Assembly (NCBI GenBank): GCA_028274465.1
Contig: CM051457.1
Coordinates: forward strand, 72,204,496-72,268,495
Origin: Plantago ovata
Taxonomy: Eukaryota; Streptophyta; Magnoliopsida; Lamiales; Plantaginaceae
DNA length: 64,000 bases
Direction: 5' to 3'
In this document: piece after piece, positions 45,227 through 56,579 of the stretch
Layout of the letters: the number at the start of each line of letters is the position of its first letter
Position numbering within the stretch: the first letter of the stretch is position 1
The notes under the pieces: generated by a model
What the model was told of the DNA's origin: nothing
The model's database searches: none
The model's input: the letters and a program-made list of their open reading frames with translations, nothing else
Position numbers and translations under genes: made by a program

Positions 45227-45995
45227 ATTTGGAGTTGACTGATGATCAATTACAAAACTTTGCTCTTGCTGAGATGGAAGAGTTGCTCAAGCGCAATGGT
45301 TGTAGTCTGCAACAGTATGACATGCCAATTCCGAAGGATTCCGTTATTCAAGATGGGTTGAACAATTTAATTGCCGAAGAGTTGGCTTATGATGTGGAGC
45401 AGATGAAATCAGAACACCTGGAGTTATATGCCTCCTTGACAAATGAACAGAGGAATGTTTACCACACAATTATGGATGCTATTTCATCTGGTGATTGTGG
45501 AGTTTTTTCCTATATGGTTATGGTGGCACCGGAAAAACTTTCTCTGGAAGACCTTATGTTTCGCCATACGTGGAAGGGGTGAAATCGTGCTTCCTGTCGC
45601 ATCGAGTGGAATTGACGCACTCCTTTTACCCAGGGGCGCACAACTCACTCTAGATTCGGCATTCCATTGCAGGTTGACGAGACCTCCATCTGTAACAAGA
45701 TATATCAAGGGAGTGATGTGGCAGGATTATTGCTAAACTCATTATTTGGGATGAGGCTCCCATGATGAATACGTTTTGTTTTGATGCTCTTGACCGAAGT
45801 CTTCGGGATATTTTTAGAGATCGATGCAAAAGGTTTTGATTCTAACAAGCCTTTTAGTGGATTAGTAGTTGTTTTCGGCGGTGATTTTAGACAGATATTG
45901 CTTGTTGTGGCCAAGGGGAGCAGACAGGATATATAGTTCATGCATCTCTATGTTCTTCGAAAAAAATATGAAGATCATGTGCAATTTTGAAGCTC
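45227..45995 (+). pseudogene. Helitron B: PIF1-like helicase N-terminal half, broken
   Basis: 'LELTDDQLQNFALAEMEELL', 'PIPKDSVIQDGLNNLIAEEL', then a lost T in a T-run near 45507, the Walker A YGYGGTGKTF (about 45511-45540) in the shifted frame, 'FLWKTLCFAIRGRGEIVLP', and a region with 'DEAPMMNT' and 'GGDFRQIL'. Homology to Helitron A ends around 46060. The later helicase motifs are absent, so the gene is truncated. Close kinship with 19185-19860 shows the two Helitrons are one family. Confidence 0.85.
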
Positions 45996-46000
45996 ACTCA

Positions 46001-46777
46001 TAATATGCGTTTACAGGCATTTTAAACTCTTCCTATTTTATTTTGCATAATTAAAACTTTGTTGCCTTAAATTGTTGAACCCGTATTATACAGAGCTTTA
46101 ATAAAGTTCTAAAGTTCAGCAAAATCAAACCAATCAATTTCAGTAATGAATTAAAGCATGAGTAAAGATTGCAAGTTCAGAACCATCAGGTGTTTTGGGA
46201 CTATTGGGGTTCTCCGTTCGCGGTGCCAAATTATTCATCGAGAGTTGCCTTGCTGATTCAGAGGGAGTATGAAAGCACCGAATTGCGTCGCTAATTTAGA
46301 ATCCGGTGGTCGATTACGCCGGCATGGAATGGGCGGAGATGTTCTCTTGTCGGAGGATTTTTTTTTTCTTTTTCTTTTTACGTTCGTCTGGGTGTTGTGC
46401 TAGACGGATTAAGCAACAGAAAGAAAGAAATGAAGTGTAGAAATCCACTCTGCACGTGTTTTATTCTGATTGAGGCTAACAGTATGGCTAATAAGCTGGC
46501 TAATAGTAAACCCGGAGCGTGTAAACATAATCAATCTCGCTAATGCAAGAAAATGAAAACTTAATACTTCAAATTATGTCATTTCGGGAAGACAATGCAG
46601 AAAGTAAATAGTAAATTCCTAATAATAAGTGAGGTTTTATATAGTACTAATTGGGCCAATAAAAATGGATGTAAGTTAACCGAAAACAAATTTATTTACC
46701 GGATGATAACGCGGTAGATCTTATTTTTCGACTAACTACATGCCATATTTAATAGTAATAGTAATAGGTATATCGCA
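46001..46777. other. Unclassified stretch after the Helitron B remnant
   Basis: No homology recognised. On the minus strand a GC-richer segment (46390-46240) looks like a plant 5' leader, and a 32-codon frame follows (46238-46140, 'MNNLAPRTENPNSPKTPDGS'). This could be the first exon of a host gene or a piece captured by a Helitron. Confidence 0.3.
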
Positions 46778-48113
46778 TACTCCCCCGTCCCAGAACAGTT
46801 GCACCATTTTGCCATTTTGGGCGTCGAATTAGCGTTGCACCATTTCATTTATTTGTCATATTTGGACATGTTCATATTAATTTTATTGTTAAATGTCGTA
46901 GCATTTTTACTAGACGTTGGAAATTTATTTATAATTTGCAAAAGAGTTCTTATTTTACAAATATTACAAATGAGTCCCGGACTTATTAAATTCATACAAA
47001 TTATCATAAAAAATTGTAAGTATAACAAATTTATTAATTCTATTTTATAACAAACACTCTAAATTAAATACTCTCCTAAATATAAATTATTAAATGGAAT
47101 GACCACTTGAATAAAAACTGGTCGAATTATAATTCCAAATTTCAAAAAATTAATAAATTTGGTATCAAATTCAAATGTTCCGAAAATTATCGTTTAAATC
47201 CGAACGTAAAAAAAAAGTAAAAAAAAAAAAAGGCCTGCTGCTTAGTCCAAAGCAGCTGCTAACTATTAACAGCAGCCTGCTGGGCTGCTCAACTATGAGC
47301 AGCCATAGCTGGCCTGCTGCTTTCAATTTTTATATATTTTTTTAATATGTTAATTTTATTTATTTGTTTATAATACGAAGGGTTGATTTCAAGTGATAAA
47401 TAACAAAACTATTATGAGAATTATAACTATGCGGTAATAGTACTTTCTTTTCTTTAAGTTAATTAGACAAAAAGTTATACAAAATTTATAATTATATTAA
47501 AAAAATAATGAACCATTACGAAAGTAAAATTATGATATTGAGTTATTTAAATAGGAATTTTGTGTTAATTTTAAAAGTTTATAGTTTACTTTTTAAAATT
47601 ATGAACTAAATGACTTTTTGTAATTTACAAATAATTTCCAACATTCAGTGAATTGATGTTCCAACATTTAACATTTATCTATCAATACATTTCTTTGGTC
47701 ACAATTCAAAATAAAGTAAAAGCACCATCCACTATCAATATATCACAACATGTAACTTTTCTTCATCCACTATCAATATAGACAAAAGCTTATGAAAGAC
47801 ACATTAGTGAGAGACATTGAGAGACATGATCCGGATACAATTCTCGCGGTGTTACGGGTCGGGTTGCCAATATATATGTTCAAATACGGGTTATGTCTCT
47901 CAAACCCAAATTCATCTTCTCATCTCCCACTTTCTCTCTCATCTCGACTTTCTCTCTCTAACGCGGAGACTTTCTGATCTTCCACCGCCTCTCTTCGTCG
48001 TCGTCTCACCGTCTCCAATCGGTTCTCCGTTGCCTCACCGCCGTTTGAAGTGATTTCTGTATTTGTTAGCTACGTTTTGACATTGGAATCGAGTTTTTGG
48101 AATTGAAATTCAA

Positions 48114-48195
48114 ATGGCTGGAGAAAATGATGATCCTAGGGCTCTGATTGAGCTTCGTGCAACTGTGAATCAGAAGAAATCATGTCCAGATGAAG
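48114..48195 (+). pseudogene. Captured or element first exon of unknown function
   Basis: ATG after a plant-like 5' leader (47930-48110, CT-rich). It encodes 'MAGENDDPRALIELRATVNQ' then KKSCPDEG and a GTATTAG donor at 48196. Not recognised. The following long sequence looks intronic. It may be the first exon of a gene captured by the MULE-like element. Confidence 0.35.
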
Positions 48196-48250
48196 GTATT
48201 AGTTTGATTTTACGATTTATTATTCATTTTTGCTGATTTTTTAGGGTTTT

Positions 48251-48412
48251 TAGGGTTCGATCTAGTGATTTATGTCTCAGATTTGTTCGTTAGGGTTCGA
48301 TCTAGTGATTTATGTCTCAGATTTGTTCGTTAGGGTTCGATCTAGTGATTTATGTCTCATATTTGTTCGTTAGGGTTCGATCTAGTGATTTATGTCTCAT
48401 ATTTGTTCATTT
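48251..48412. repeat. Four tandem copies of an exact 40-bp unit
   Basis: The unit starts TCTAGTGATTTATGTCTCA. Copies begin at 48261, 48301, 48341 and 48381, with one or two substitutions. Confidence 0.9.
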
Positions 48413-48535
48413 TCACCATTGTCCTTTGTTATCGCTTGTTTTTCATTGTTATGAGCTGATTCATGTTGTTTATGTGTTTCAATGATCTCTCTATATTTAT
48501 TCGCCACTTATTTCTGTTTCTATTGATTCGTTGTT

Positions 48536-49345
48536 TCTTTGTAGTTACTATGAGTTAACTGTATAGATAGTATAGGTTTCTTCGTGTATAGTTCATTTTT
48601 TTCCGGTTATTGTCCGAGTGTTGACTTCATTGTTAGTGAGGTAAGTTTTCGCTAGCTGAAGTGTAAGGTTTGTATTAAAATGTGTACAAATTTCTTTAAA
48701 TTTCATATTTCAATTAATATAGTTCATTATATTATAGTCTCATGATGTATCTTTGTGTGTGTGCTTGTGGTTTACAATGTATTCTGTTGTTATTAGTGAT
48801 GAGTTCATAGCTAGAATTTGATTTCGACGAGTCCTTTGGTGTTTCTTTGTGGTTACTATGAGTTAACTGTATAGATAGTATAGGTTTCTTCATGTATAGT
48901 TCATTTTTTTCGGTTATTGTCTGAGTGTTGACTTTATTGTTAGTGAGGTAAGTTTTCGCTAGCTGAAGTGTAAGGTTTGTATTAAATGTGTAAAGATTTC
49001 TTTAACATGCATATTTCAGTGAATAGTTCATTATCTTATAGTCTCATGATGTATCTTTCTGTGTGTGCTTGTGGTTTACATTGTATTCTGTTGTTATTAG
49101 TGATGAGTTCATAGCTAGAATTTGATTTCGACGAGTCCTTTGGTGTTTCTTTGTGGTTACTATGAGTTAACTGTATAGATAGTATAGGTTTCTTCATGTA
49201 TAGTTCTTTTTTTTTTTTATTGTCTGAATGTTGACTTCATTGTTAGTGAGGTAAGTTTTCGCTAGCTGAAGTGTAAGGTTTGTATTAAATGTGTAAAGAT
49301 TTCTTCAACATGCATATTTCAATGAATATAGTTCATTATATTATA
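48536..49345. repeat. Tandem triplication of about 305 bp
   Basis: Three copies (from about 48536, 48844 and 49148; the last shorter) of a block from CTATGAGTTAACTGTATAGA to the 'GACGAGTCCTTTGGTGTTTC' end. The opposite arm of the element appears to hold only one. Confidence 0.85.
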
Positions 49346-50166
49346 GTTCATGATTTGGTATTAATTGTCTATGTTTTGAAATATTCATGTTTTATCTTGT
49401 ATCGTCAATGTTCATTCGTGTACTGTACATGTTTTAGCTTTTATATATTATTGTATTGTACATGTTCATGTTTTGGTATTAATGGTCTATATTTTGAAAG
49501 ATCCATGTTTTAGCTTGTACAGTCAATGTTCGTTCGTGAATAGTACATGTTTTAGCTTGTATATGTTACTGTACTATACATGTTCGTTCGTGTATGATAG
49601 CTTTAACGTCATCTTTCAGCACGTTTTTCCAAGGACTTGAAGCAGGGGAGTAAGGCCTTAGAATTTACTAATTCAAGCTTCTCTTTATTTTATAGTACTT
49701 ACATAGACACGTAACAACTCGTGGAATTACATTACATGACACAAAAAATCAAGTACAGAAACTTCAAAGAAGCTAGTTATAAACTCATTCTTGTTAACTG
49801 GTTTTGCCAGACACTCCTAATGCGCTCTTGAACCCATTTTAATAGGGACAAAGGGTAGCCCTCAATTTTGTTCTAAGAGCTAGCCAGCTGGATAATTTAG
49901 CATGGAATTTTACCCGTTAAATACTGCTTGAATGGAAGCAAAAAAAAATAAATAAATAAATAAAAAATAATCTAAAATATGTAACATTTTGACTTTAATA
50001 GTCTATGTTTTGATATGTCCATGTTTAGTTGATAGTAGTTCATGTTTTGGTGATTATAGTTCATGTTTTCTGATTATACATTATATGTGCTAGATAATAA
50101 TATCATGTCCTAATCACATGTAATTCAAATCTTTTTCAGGGAGCTAAAATTATTGTTGTTTTGCAG
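49346..50166. other. AT-rich arm with dispersed CATGTTTT repeats
   Basis: Many short copies of a motif like (A/T)TCATGTTTTAG or CCATGTTTTAG separated by 20-40 nt, with no gene. The block 49615-49960 looks foreign to the repeat pattern but is unrecognised. Confidence 0.5.
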
Positions 50167-50263
50167 CTTGGGATTGGAAGCGTGACGTTGGGGACATCGT
50201 CTGGTCAATCTTATGGTGTAGTGCAGCTCAGGATTTGGATGCTAGAATTGATTCTCTGATGAA
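50167..50263 (+). pseudogene. Possible captured terminal exon
   Basis: Preceded by TTGTTTTGCAG. Two frames are open: one reads 'AWDWKRDVGDIVWSILWCSA' and ends at TAA, the other 'LGIGSVTLGTSSGQSYGVVQ' and ends at TGA. The downstream sequence resembles a 3' untranslated region. I do not recognise the protein. Confidence 0.3.
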
Positions 50264-52446
50264 ATAAAGAGGCCAAGTATCAGCCGTTTGACTTTGAAAT
50301 CAAGCGGATTTGTATGTACCACCATTTCATGTGTATAAAGTATGTTGCTTTCCATCGTGATAATAGTCATCCATCCAGAACGAGTGAAGTAGTTGTAGGT
50401 GCAAGGTGATTTGAACAAGTAGTGTTGTATTGTGGGCGAAGAATAAACCAGTTTGCAATTTGCCGAACCAGTTTTGTCTTCTACAGGGGTCTTAATTGAT
50501 GAAACCAGAATACTCATATCTCCTGCTCCTTTCATTTTGTTAGCCGGTGTAGTAGTAATTAATTTGTTGGCTCATGAGATAATCTGTAGTAGTTAATTAC
50601 TAATTGTGTTGGTTTCTAAGTTTTGCCTCCAGACATTACAGATGTACGCTGATTATTGCATTCTCTATATTTATGAACTACTATTTCTTTATGTGAAGTA
50701 AATCTATATCTAAGATGATTAAGGTTTCTGTATGAAATGATCAAGGTTTTCATATTCGATTTTTAAGGTTTATTCTGGAATGCTTAAAGGTTTTGAGATA
50801 TTGGTTGTAATAGTTTCGGTTGTAAGATCTAAGTGTTCAAGTGTTATTATTTTCCTAAAAAATAGTTCACGTTTATTGAAAAATAATTCATGTTACATAG
50901 AAAGTTATCCATGATATGTACATATAAACTAAAAACAATTCATTTTTTGTGCAAAACGTTTCATGATTATGTGAAGAAAATGTATAAGGTTTATCCTGGA
51001 ATGGTAAAGGTTTTGAGATATTGTTGGTTATAATACCTATGTGTTCAAGGTTCACATATAATATATCTAAGGTTCTTCTATAATGGTTAAAGGTTTTGAT
51101 ATTGTGTTGTAATAACATTTCACTACCCCCGATGGTTTAGGGTTAGGATGGGGTGCACCCCATCATATCCTAACCCTAAACTCTAATTAAGACTGTAGAT
51201 TCCAAAGGTACTTGTATCAGTTTTAAGTGGATTTTAGGGTACACTAATCCCCCTTTAGGTTCTAGAAATTTTTTTTTTTTTTTTTGAAAAAATCATCATA
51301 AGACCGTATACACACATAGTTATCGATTCAATATACCTCGAAAAACGCTTAATTAGGGCTTAGAGTCTCGGACTCTAAACCCTAATTAAGACCGTATAAT
51401 CCGAAGGTACTTGTTTCAGTTTTAAGTGGATTTTAGGGTACACTAATCCCCCTTTAGGTTCTAGAAGATATGTACAACTTCTACTATAATATACAAGTCC
51501 AAAATAGTAAGTGCAATTAAAGATATGTACAACTTCTACTATAATATACAAGTCCAAAATAGTTCATGTTTTTATAATTGATGAATATTAATATTATAAA
51601 AGCTTTTCCTATAAAATCTTGAAGTTTTTCCTTCTTCAAATCAAAGATTTTCAATATAGTTGAGTAATTAAAATCATGAAGTATATTTATATTATAATGT
51701 CATATAATAAACGTTGTATGCATTTTAATCAAACGTTTTACACATTTATAGAAACCTTCTATATCAGTTAACAAAAACTTTAATGCATTCACATATCATC
51801 TCATAATCAATAATAACATCATAAAACTAGTAAACATATTTACATGAACTATGTTTTTCTATGTTTTAAAGAACAAAAGATGAAGAGGAAGCTATTTGCC
51901 AAAGTAACTGGTGGAGGTTAATTTCCTTCACATTTTAATATATTTGACATGTTATGCTTATAGAAATGAAATCAACACATATAATTGATTCAGCATAACA
52001 ATCTTAATATTATTTAAAGAAATCTGAAATAATATTGAATAAAATCTTAAACAGTATGTCAAAATCAAAGTTTAACAACAAACATAAATTTGTCCAACAT
52101 AAATGTCTTCCAAAATCTCGAACATATAGTGCAACTTTTCTTTTTTTCTTCCCTTTCTCTTTGTCTGTTGTCCAGTATCATCCTGATCAACTTGACTGGT
52201 CACAGAGATCAGAAGTGAATTTTCAAGTTCTATTCCAATTGTATTCTTCGTAGAAATGGCATTCAAGAATTGTAGTTCAAAGTAGGCAAAATTTTTGAAA
52301 GTATAGACCTGCATAGATTAAAAAGTAGAAACACTGAACATATAAATCTAATAGATAATACTTAACATGACATTAATTTATAATATAATGAACTATATTC
52401 ACTGAAATATGCATATTATAGAAATCTGAACTCATTTCATACAAAC
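50264..52446. other. Middle of the MULE-like element, no gene recognised
   Basis: AT-rich. It contains a direct duplication (51150-51275 and 51360-51470, with TAGGGTACACTAATCCCCCT) and a local repeat of GATATGTACAACTTCTACTA (about 51468 and 51524). Confidence 0.5.
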
Positions 52447-52451
52447 CTTAT

Positions 52452-52594
52452 GTTAGGAAACTTGTAATTTTGATGAGCAATTAACCATGCTAAATTAAGA
52501 ACAGTCCAGTAACTAGTACTCTTAAGGTCCATAGGATTTTAGAATTTTTAAAGGACATTGTAAAAGAGGAACGTTTGCTGATGACTTAGATAGG
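52452..52594 (+). repeat. 5' LTR of element D, first 143 bp
   Basis: Matches 56580-56722 base for base as far as I can follow, up to CTTAGATAGG, where the gap starts. Confidence 0.9.
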
Positions 52595-52694
52595 NNNNNN
52601 NNNNNNNNNNNNNNNNNNNNNNNNNNNNNNNNNNNNNNNNNNNNNNNNNNNNNNNNNNNNNNNNNNNNNNNNNNNNNNNNNNNNNNNNNNNNNN
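52595..52694. other. Assembly gap, 100 N
   Basis: It replaces about 1.55 kb of the 5' LTR plus the primer site, judged from the 1692-bp 3' LTR. The true gap is therefore much longer than 100 bp. Confidence 0.95.
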
Positions 52695-55600
52695 AGCTTG
52701 CTGTGGACCAGTTGCTCGAGTAGAAATGGTTCCTCGTCATGAAGTTGTGAAAATCAAGAAGATTCTCCCCTCAGACGATTTCTTATGCTGAGAATACCTG
52801 GCTCGAAGTTAACCCAAGACTCACTTGGACAAAGCTCCAGTTGTACTGGAAAGATTTAGCAAACAAATGGAGTTGGAGATTGAAGAATAATCAACAAGTC
52901 AATTGATCTTCTTCATGACAAGCAGTGAGCTTAAAGGTCAAGTTGCTTTGCTCAACTTGTCAATTCCGAGACAAGGGATGATTGCTGAAACCGCACAGCT
53001 TTCTCAGTTAGAGCAAACTCAGAAGTCTGCTGAAGAAACAGTCCAAGAAGCTGAAGAAACTGTTAATGCTGAAAGGACTGAGCCACAACCTGTCCTTCCT
53101 CAGCAGGTAGTTAATTACCACCATCAGTAAAACTTCAAATCTGAAACTTATTCTTTTGCTAATATTATACATCTCTACAGACTTCTCAAGATACAAGTCA
53201 GATGGGTTGCTGAAGCCTCTGAACCAGAACCAACACTCCTGCTCAGCAGGTAGTTAATAATTTTGGTATAAAAACTAAGTTTGACAGCTTAGTACTTGTG
53301 TCTAATTTAATTTATTTCAGGATGAACAAATGGAGGATGCTACCCCAGCTCCTCATGGAATGGAAATTGTTACTACATGAGCTTGCTGACTCTCAGCAGG
53401 TAAATCATGTTTCAGATTTAAACTCTAAAACAATTCTCCAAACCAATCCTGATCTAAATAAAATTCTTTTCAGGCTCAAAAGGAGACCACTGAAGTGGTA
53501 CTCATCACTGAAGATCAGCAAGTAAGTTCTGAAGAACTTTACTTGAGTTTCAAGAGGACAACTTTGTCTAGAGTTGCTAAGTCCGTCAGCAACTGGCAAA
53601 GATATAGGAGAATGGACTTCTCAGATCTTCACCTTCATCTCTCAAATGAGAAAAAGAGATCTTCACTGCTGAAGCTCGAAACATTTGTCCACTCCATACT
53701 TCCTGACGAAATGACATATTCTCAGCAAATGAGTTCAAATCTGATTGCTCAAATCAGAGAGAATATGAAGGCCAAATTTAAGAGTGCCTCTCCAGCTGAA
53801 CAAGCTGTGATGCTCAAAGGCTCCTTTGTTCCTGTGGTGGCTGATCCCCACAAACTAACTGAGGAAGAGGAAGTGACAAGTGTTGCTTTGTATAAGCACG
53901 TTGAGCTAGTCATCTTGACTGATGATGAAGAAGAAGAAGAAGATGAGAACATTCCACTGATCCCAGTGATGATGAAGGGAAAGATTCTAAGGACAAAAAG
54001 GATGACGATGATGACAATCAAGGTCCAAGTCCTGGTGCTGGTGGATTAAAGTTGACAGCTGCTGAAACTAATCCCTCTGACAATCAGCAAGCTGATCAAC
54101 AACAATCTCAGCAAGAATCTCAACCTCCTCCTGCTGCTGCTGAAAATCAAGCACCTGTACAAGGTGCTGATACTGAAGAAGAATACGCCAGAAAAAGGGC
54201 TGCCTTGAAAAATGGCAAAAGTCCAGTTTCTGATGCCAAGGTTACTGAAGAAAACCTTGAAGATGAGGATGAAGAAGATGAAGATTACCAACGAGCTTTA
54301 CAAAATAGTCTCGTGATCCATGCAAGGCATACGCAGGATCTGGAAATTGGTGAATCTTCAAGACCAAAATCGAAGGAAGTTCCATCCCTTCCACCTTACT
54401 ACTGGCGCAACTCCAGTTATTGAGTCTCAAACGTTGCCTTCAGCAACTACTCAATTAAAACTAACTACTGGCGAAACTCCAGTAATTGAGCCCCAAACTC
54501 AATTGAAACAACTATCTACTGGTGAAACTCCAGTCGTTGAGTCTGAAGTGTTGCCATCAGCAACCACTCAACAAAAAGGAAGTGAAGCTACTGACAAAGG
54601 CTCCAAAGTCGCTCAACTTGATGAATCTGAGGATGATGACGACTTGTCAGAAAATGATGATGAACAATCCAAAAGAGACCCAAAAGTCGTTCAGATTCCT
54701 CCTCCTGATTACATCGATGATTTAGACGATGGACTAAGAGCCGAATTGCTGACGCGTGATGATCAGTTTGCTTCTGAATTAAGGTTCATTCCTTACACCA
54801 CATTTAGTGCCGTTCCCAAGAGTTGAGGAGTTTACTCCCAGAATTCTCGCACTAAAGAAAGTCCATGATGCCTGCAAAGCTGAAGATGAGGCATTGCTTG
54901 CTGAGAGCCCACTTGACATTGGAAAAATACTGGCTACAGTGCTGAGACGCACTACAACTTTAACCATAGCTCAGAGAGACATAAGTCTTTATCACAAGAG
55001 CTATGAAGAAGATGTAAGTCAGGCGCTCAGACTTGCAAAGACTGCTCTCGTCAAAGCTCAGAATATTATGGATGAGAAGGCCGCAACAGAGAAAAGACAT
55101 GAAGAGAACATGATGAATATTCAAAAAGAGTTAGCAACAATGAACTCTGACCAACAAGAAATCATCATGAAATATAACAGTCTCAACACTCTTGCTGAAA
55201 ATTGCAATGAGTTTTATTCTCTGCACATCACTCCGATGTTGCAATCCATGTCTAAGGGGGAAAAGAAGACTAGAAAAAGCAATCAAACCCCTCCTACTCC
55301 TGCTGCTGATGTGCCTCTTCCAATAGAACCTCTTGCTGAAAGAGAGCAAAGTTCTAAAAGACAAGCAGAAACTGAGTTAAATTCAGCAAGTACCAAAAAG
55401 AGAAAAACCGCTACTGAAACTCAAGATTTCTGTCACACTGAAAGTCATCACAATCTGAATGAAGATGATGAAGAAGATGATGACAATCAAACAATAGCTC
55501 AAGCCATAAGAGCTAGACCCTTAACAGCCATAACTCCGTTTGGCCACTCAAGGCATTTTTCGTCTGACTCTTCAGCAAGAGATCAAGACAATGCTAAATC

Positions 55601-56318
55601 AAGAAGAAGAAGGCAAAGACAGGAAGAGAAAAGGCTGGACAACATTGCTATTGGTTCCGGCATTGAATATACAAAGACCAGCAATGATGAAACCACTCAG
55701 AATGTGATCAGAAACATTCATGGTTGCTGGATCCTAAAGCTGGAAGATTTGTTGGTAAATGAGTTCTTTCCTACAGCCTGTTTAAATCAGATGTTCAAAT
55801 GGATTGAACTCAAGGTCCAAAAGAAGCAAAGGGAAGAATCCCTCCCAAGAAATATTGCTGGGAAATGGTTGAATCTTGAGGTCCATGTAAGAAGAGTTGC
55901 CATTGGTAAAACATTTAGACAAGAACCAGATTTGATAAAACCACCTGGCATCGCTTACTATGCTGACCCGGTAACAAAGAAACCTAAGAAGAAACTTGGA
56001 CTGATTCCTTATGAGTACTTCTATCTTACTGCTCAGGATCAAGAAGAAGATCTTCTCTGGTTAAGAAAGATTCATCCGAGAAACATTTCAGATACACAGC
56101 TTCTCCATGCCAGCAATTGGGGCATGCATTTGTGGGTTGTTAACTACATGGAAATGAATGCTGAAAAGCATCATCATACTGCCTGCAAAAATGCAAGAAT
56201 TCTTCAACTACAAGTCCGTAGGCTACTGGAAAACTACGAGAAGGATTGTGTTGAATTCACTGCTCTTGCTGAGAAGAGTGTAAGAGAGATTTTGAGAAAA
56301 TCCTCTGGAAGAGTTTAA
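52695..56318 (+). pseudogene. Element D protein: acidic, coiled-coil, unknown function, with small introns
   Basis: I do not recognise this protein. The upstream part (52903-53520) is Gln/Glu-rich and appears split by three short GT-AG introns (53107-53180, 53250-53320, 53400-53473), each following CAGCAG. The middle frames 53495-54049, 54052-54423 and 54320-54826 contain acidic runs and a three-fold repeat (TTGATPVIES, TTGETPVIEP, STGETPVVES). The last frame (54807-56318, 503 aa) has a long alpha-helical stretch (about residues 60-150), a basic nuclear-signal-like 'SRRRRQRQEEKR', and a folded-looking end with 'NIHGCWILKLEDLL' and 'HASNWGMHLWVVNYMEM'. Frame changes near 54410 and 54800 and in-frame stops in the small exons suggest a decayed single gene. 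It is the position of gag, but no gag motif or CCHC is present. Confidence 0.6.
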
Positions 56319-56564
56319 GTCCCTACAATAGTTTCTTGTTAAAAGTTTTGTTTGTTGATTCTCTGTTACTATGCTTTCTTGTAAACTTATGAATGATAAC
56401 TTTCAGCAATGAATTCTTTTTGACTCTTATTGGTTTTTGATTATGCAACTTACTTATGCTTACTGTTTATTAATTAAAGTATGCTTGCATTAATCATCTG
56501 ATTTATTCAACATCAGAAACCTCTAAAAGGGTAACAATTAATTTAGCCATGGATTGCTAACATC

Positions 56565-56579
56565 AAAAAGGGGGAAATT
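56565..56579 (+). other. Polypurine tract of element D
   Basis: AAAAAGGGGGAAATT directly before the 3' LTR. Confidence 0.75.

Noticed and set aside
53749..54021. Minus-strand frames opposite the element D protein (Ser and Val/Ile runs)
   Set aside because: They are mirror images of the GAAGAAGAAGAT and GATGATGAC acidic runs of the real frame.
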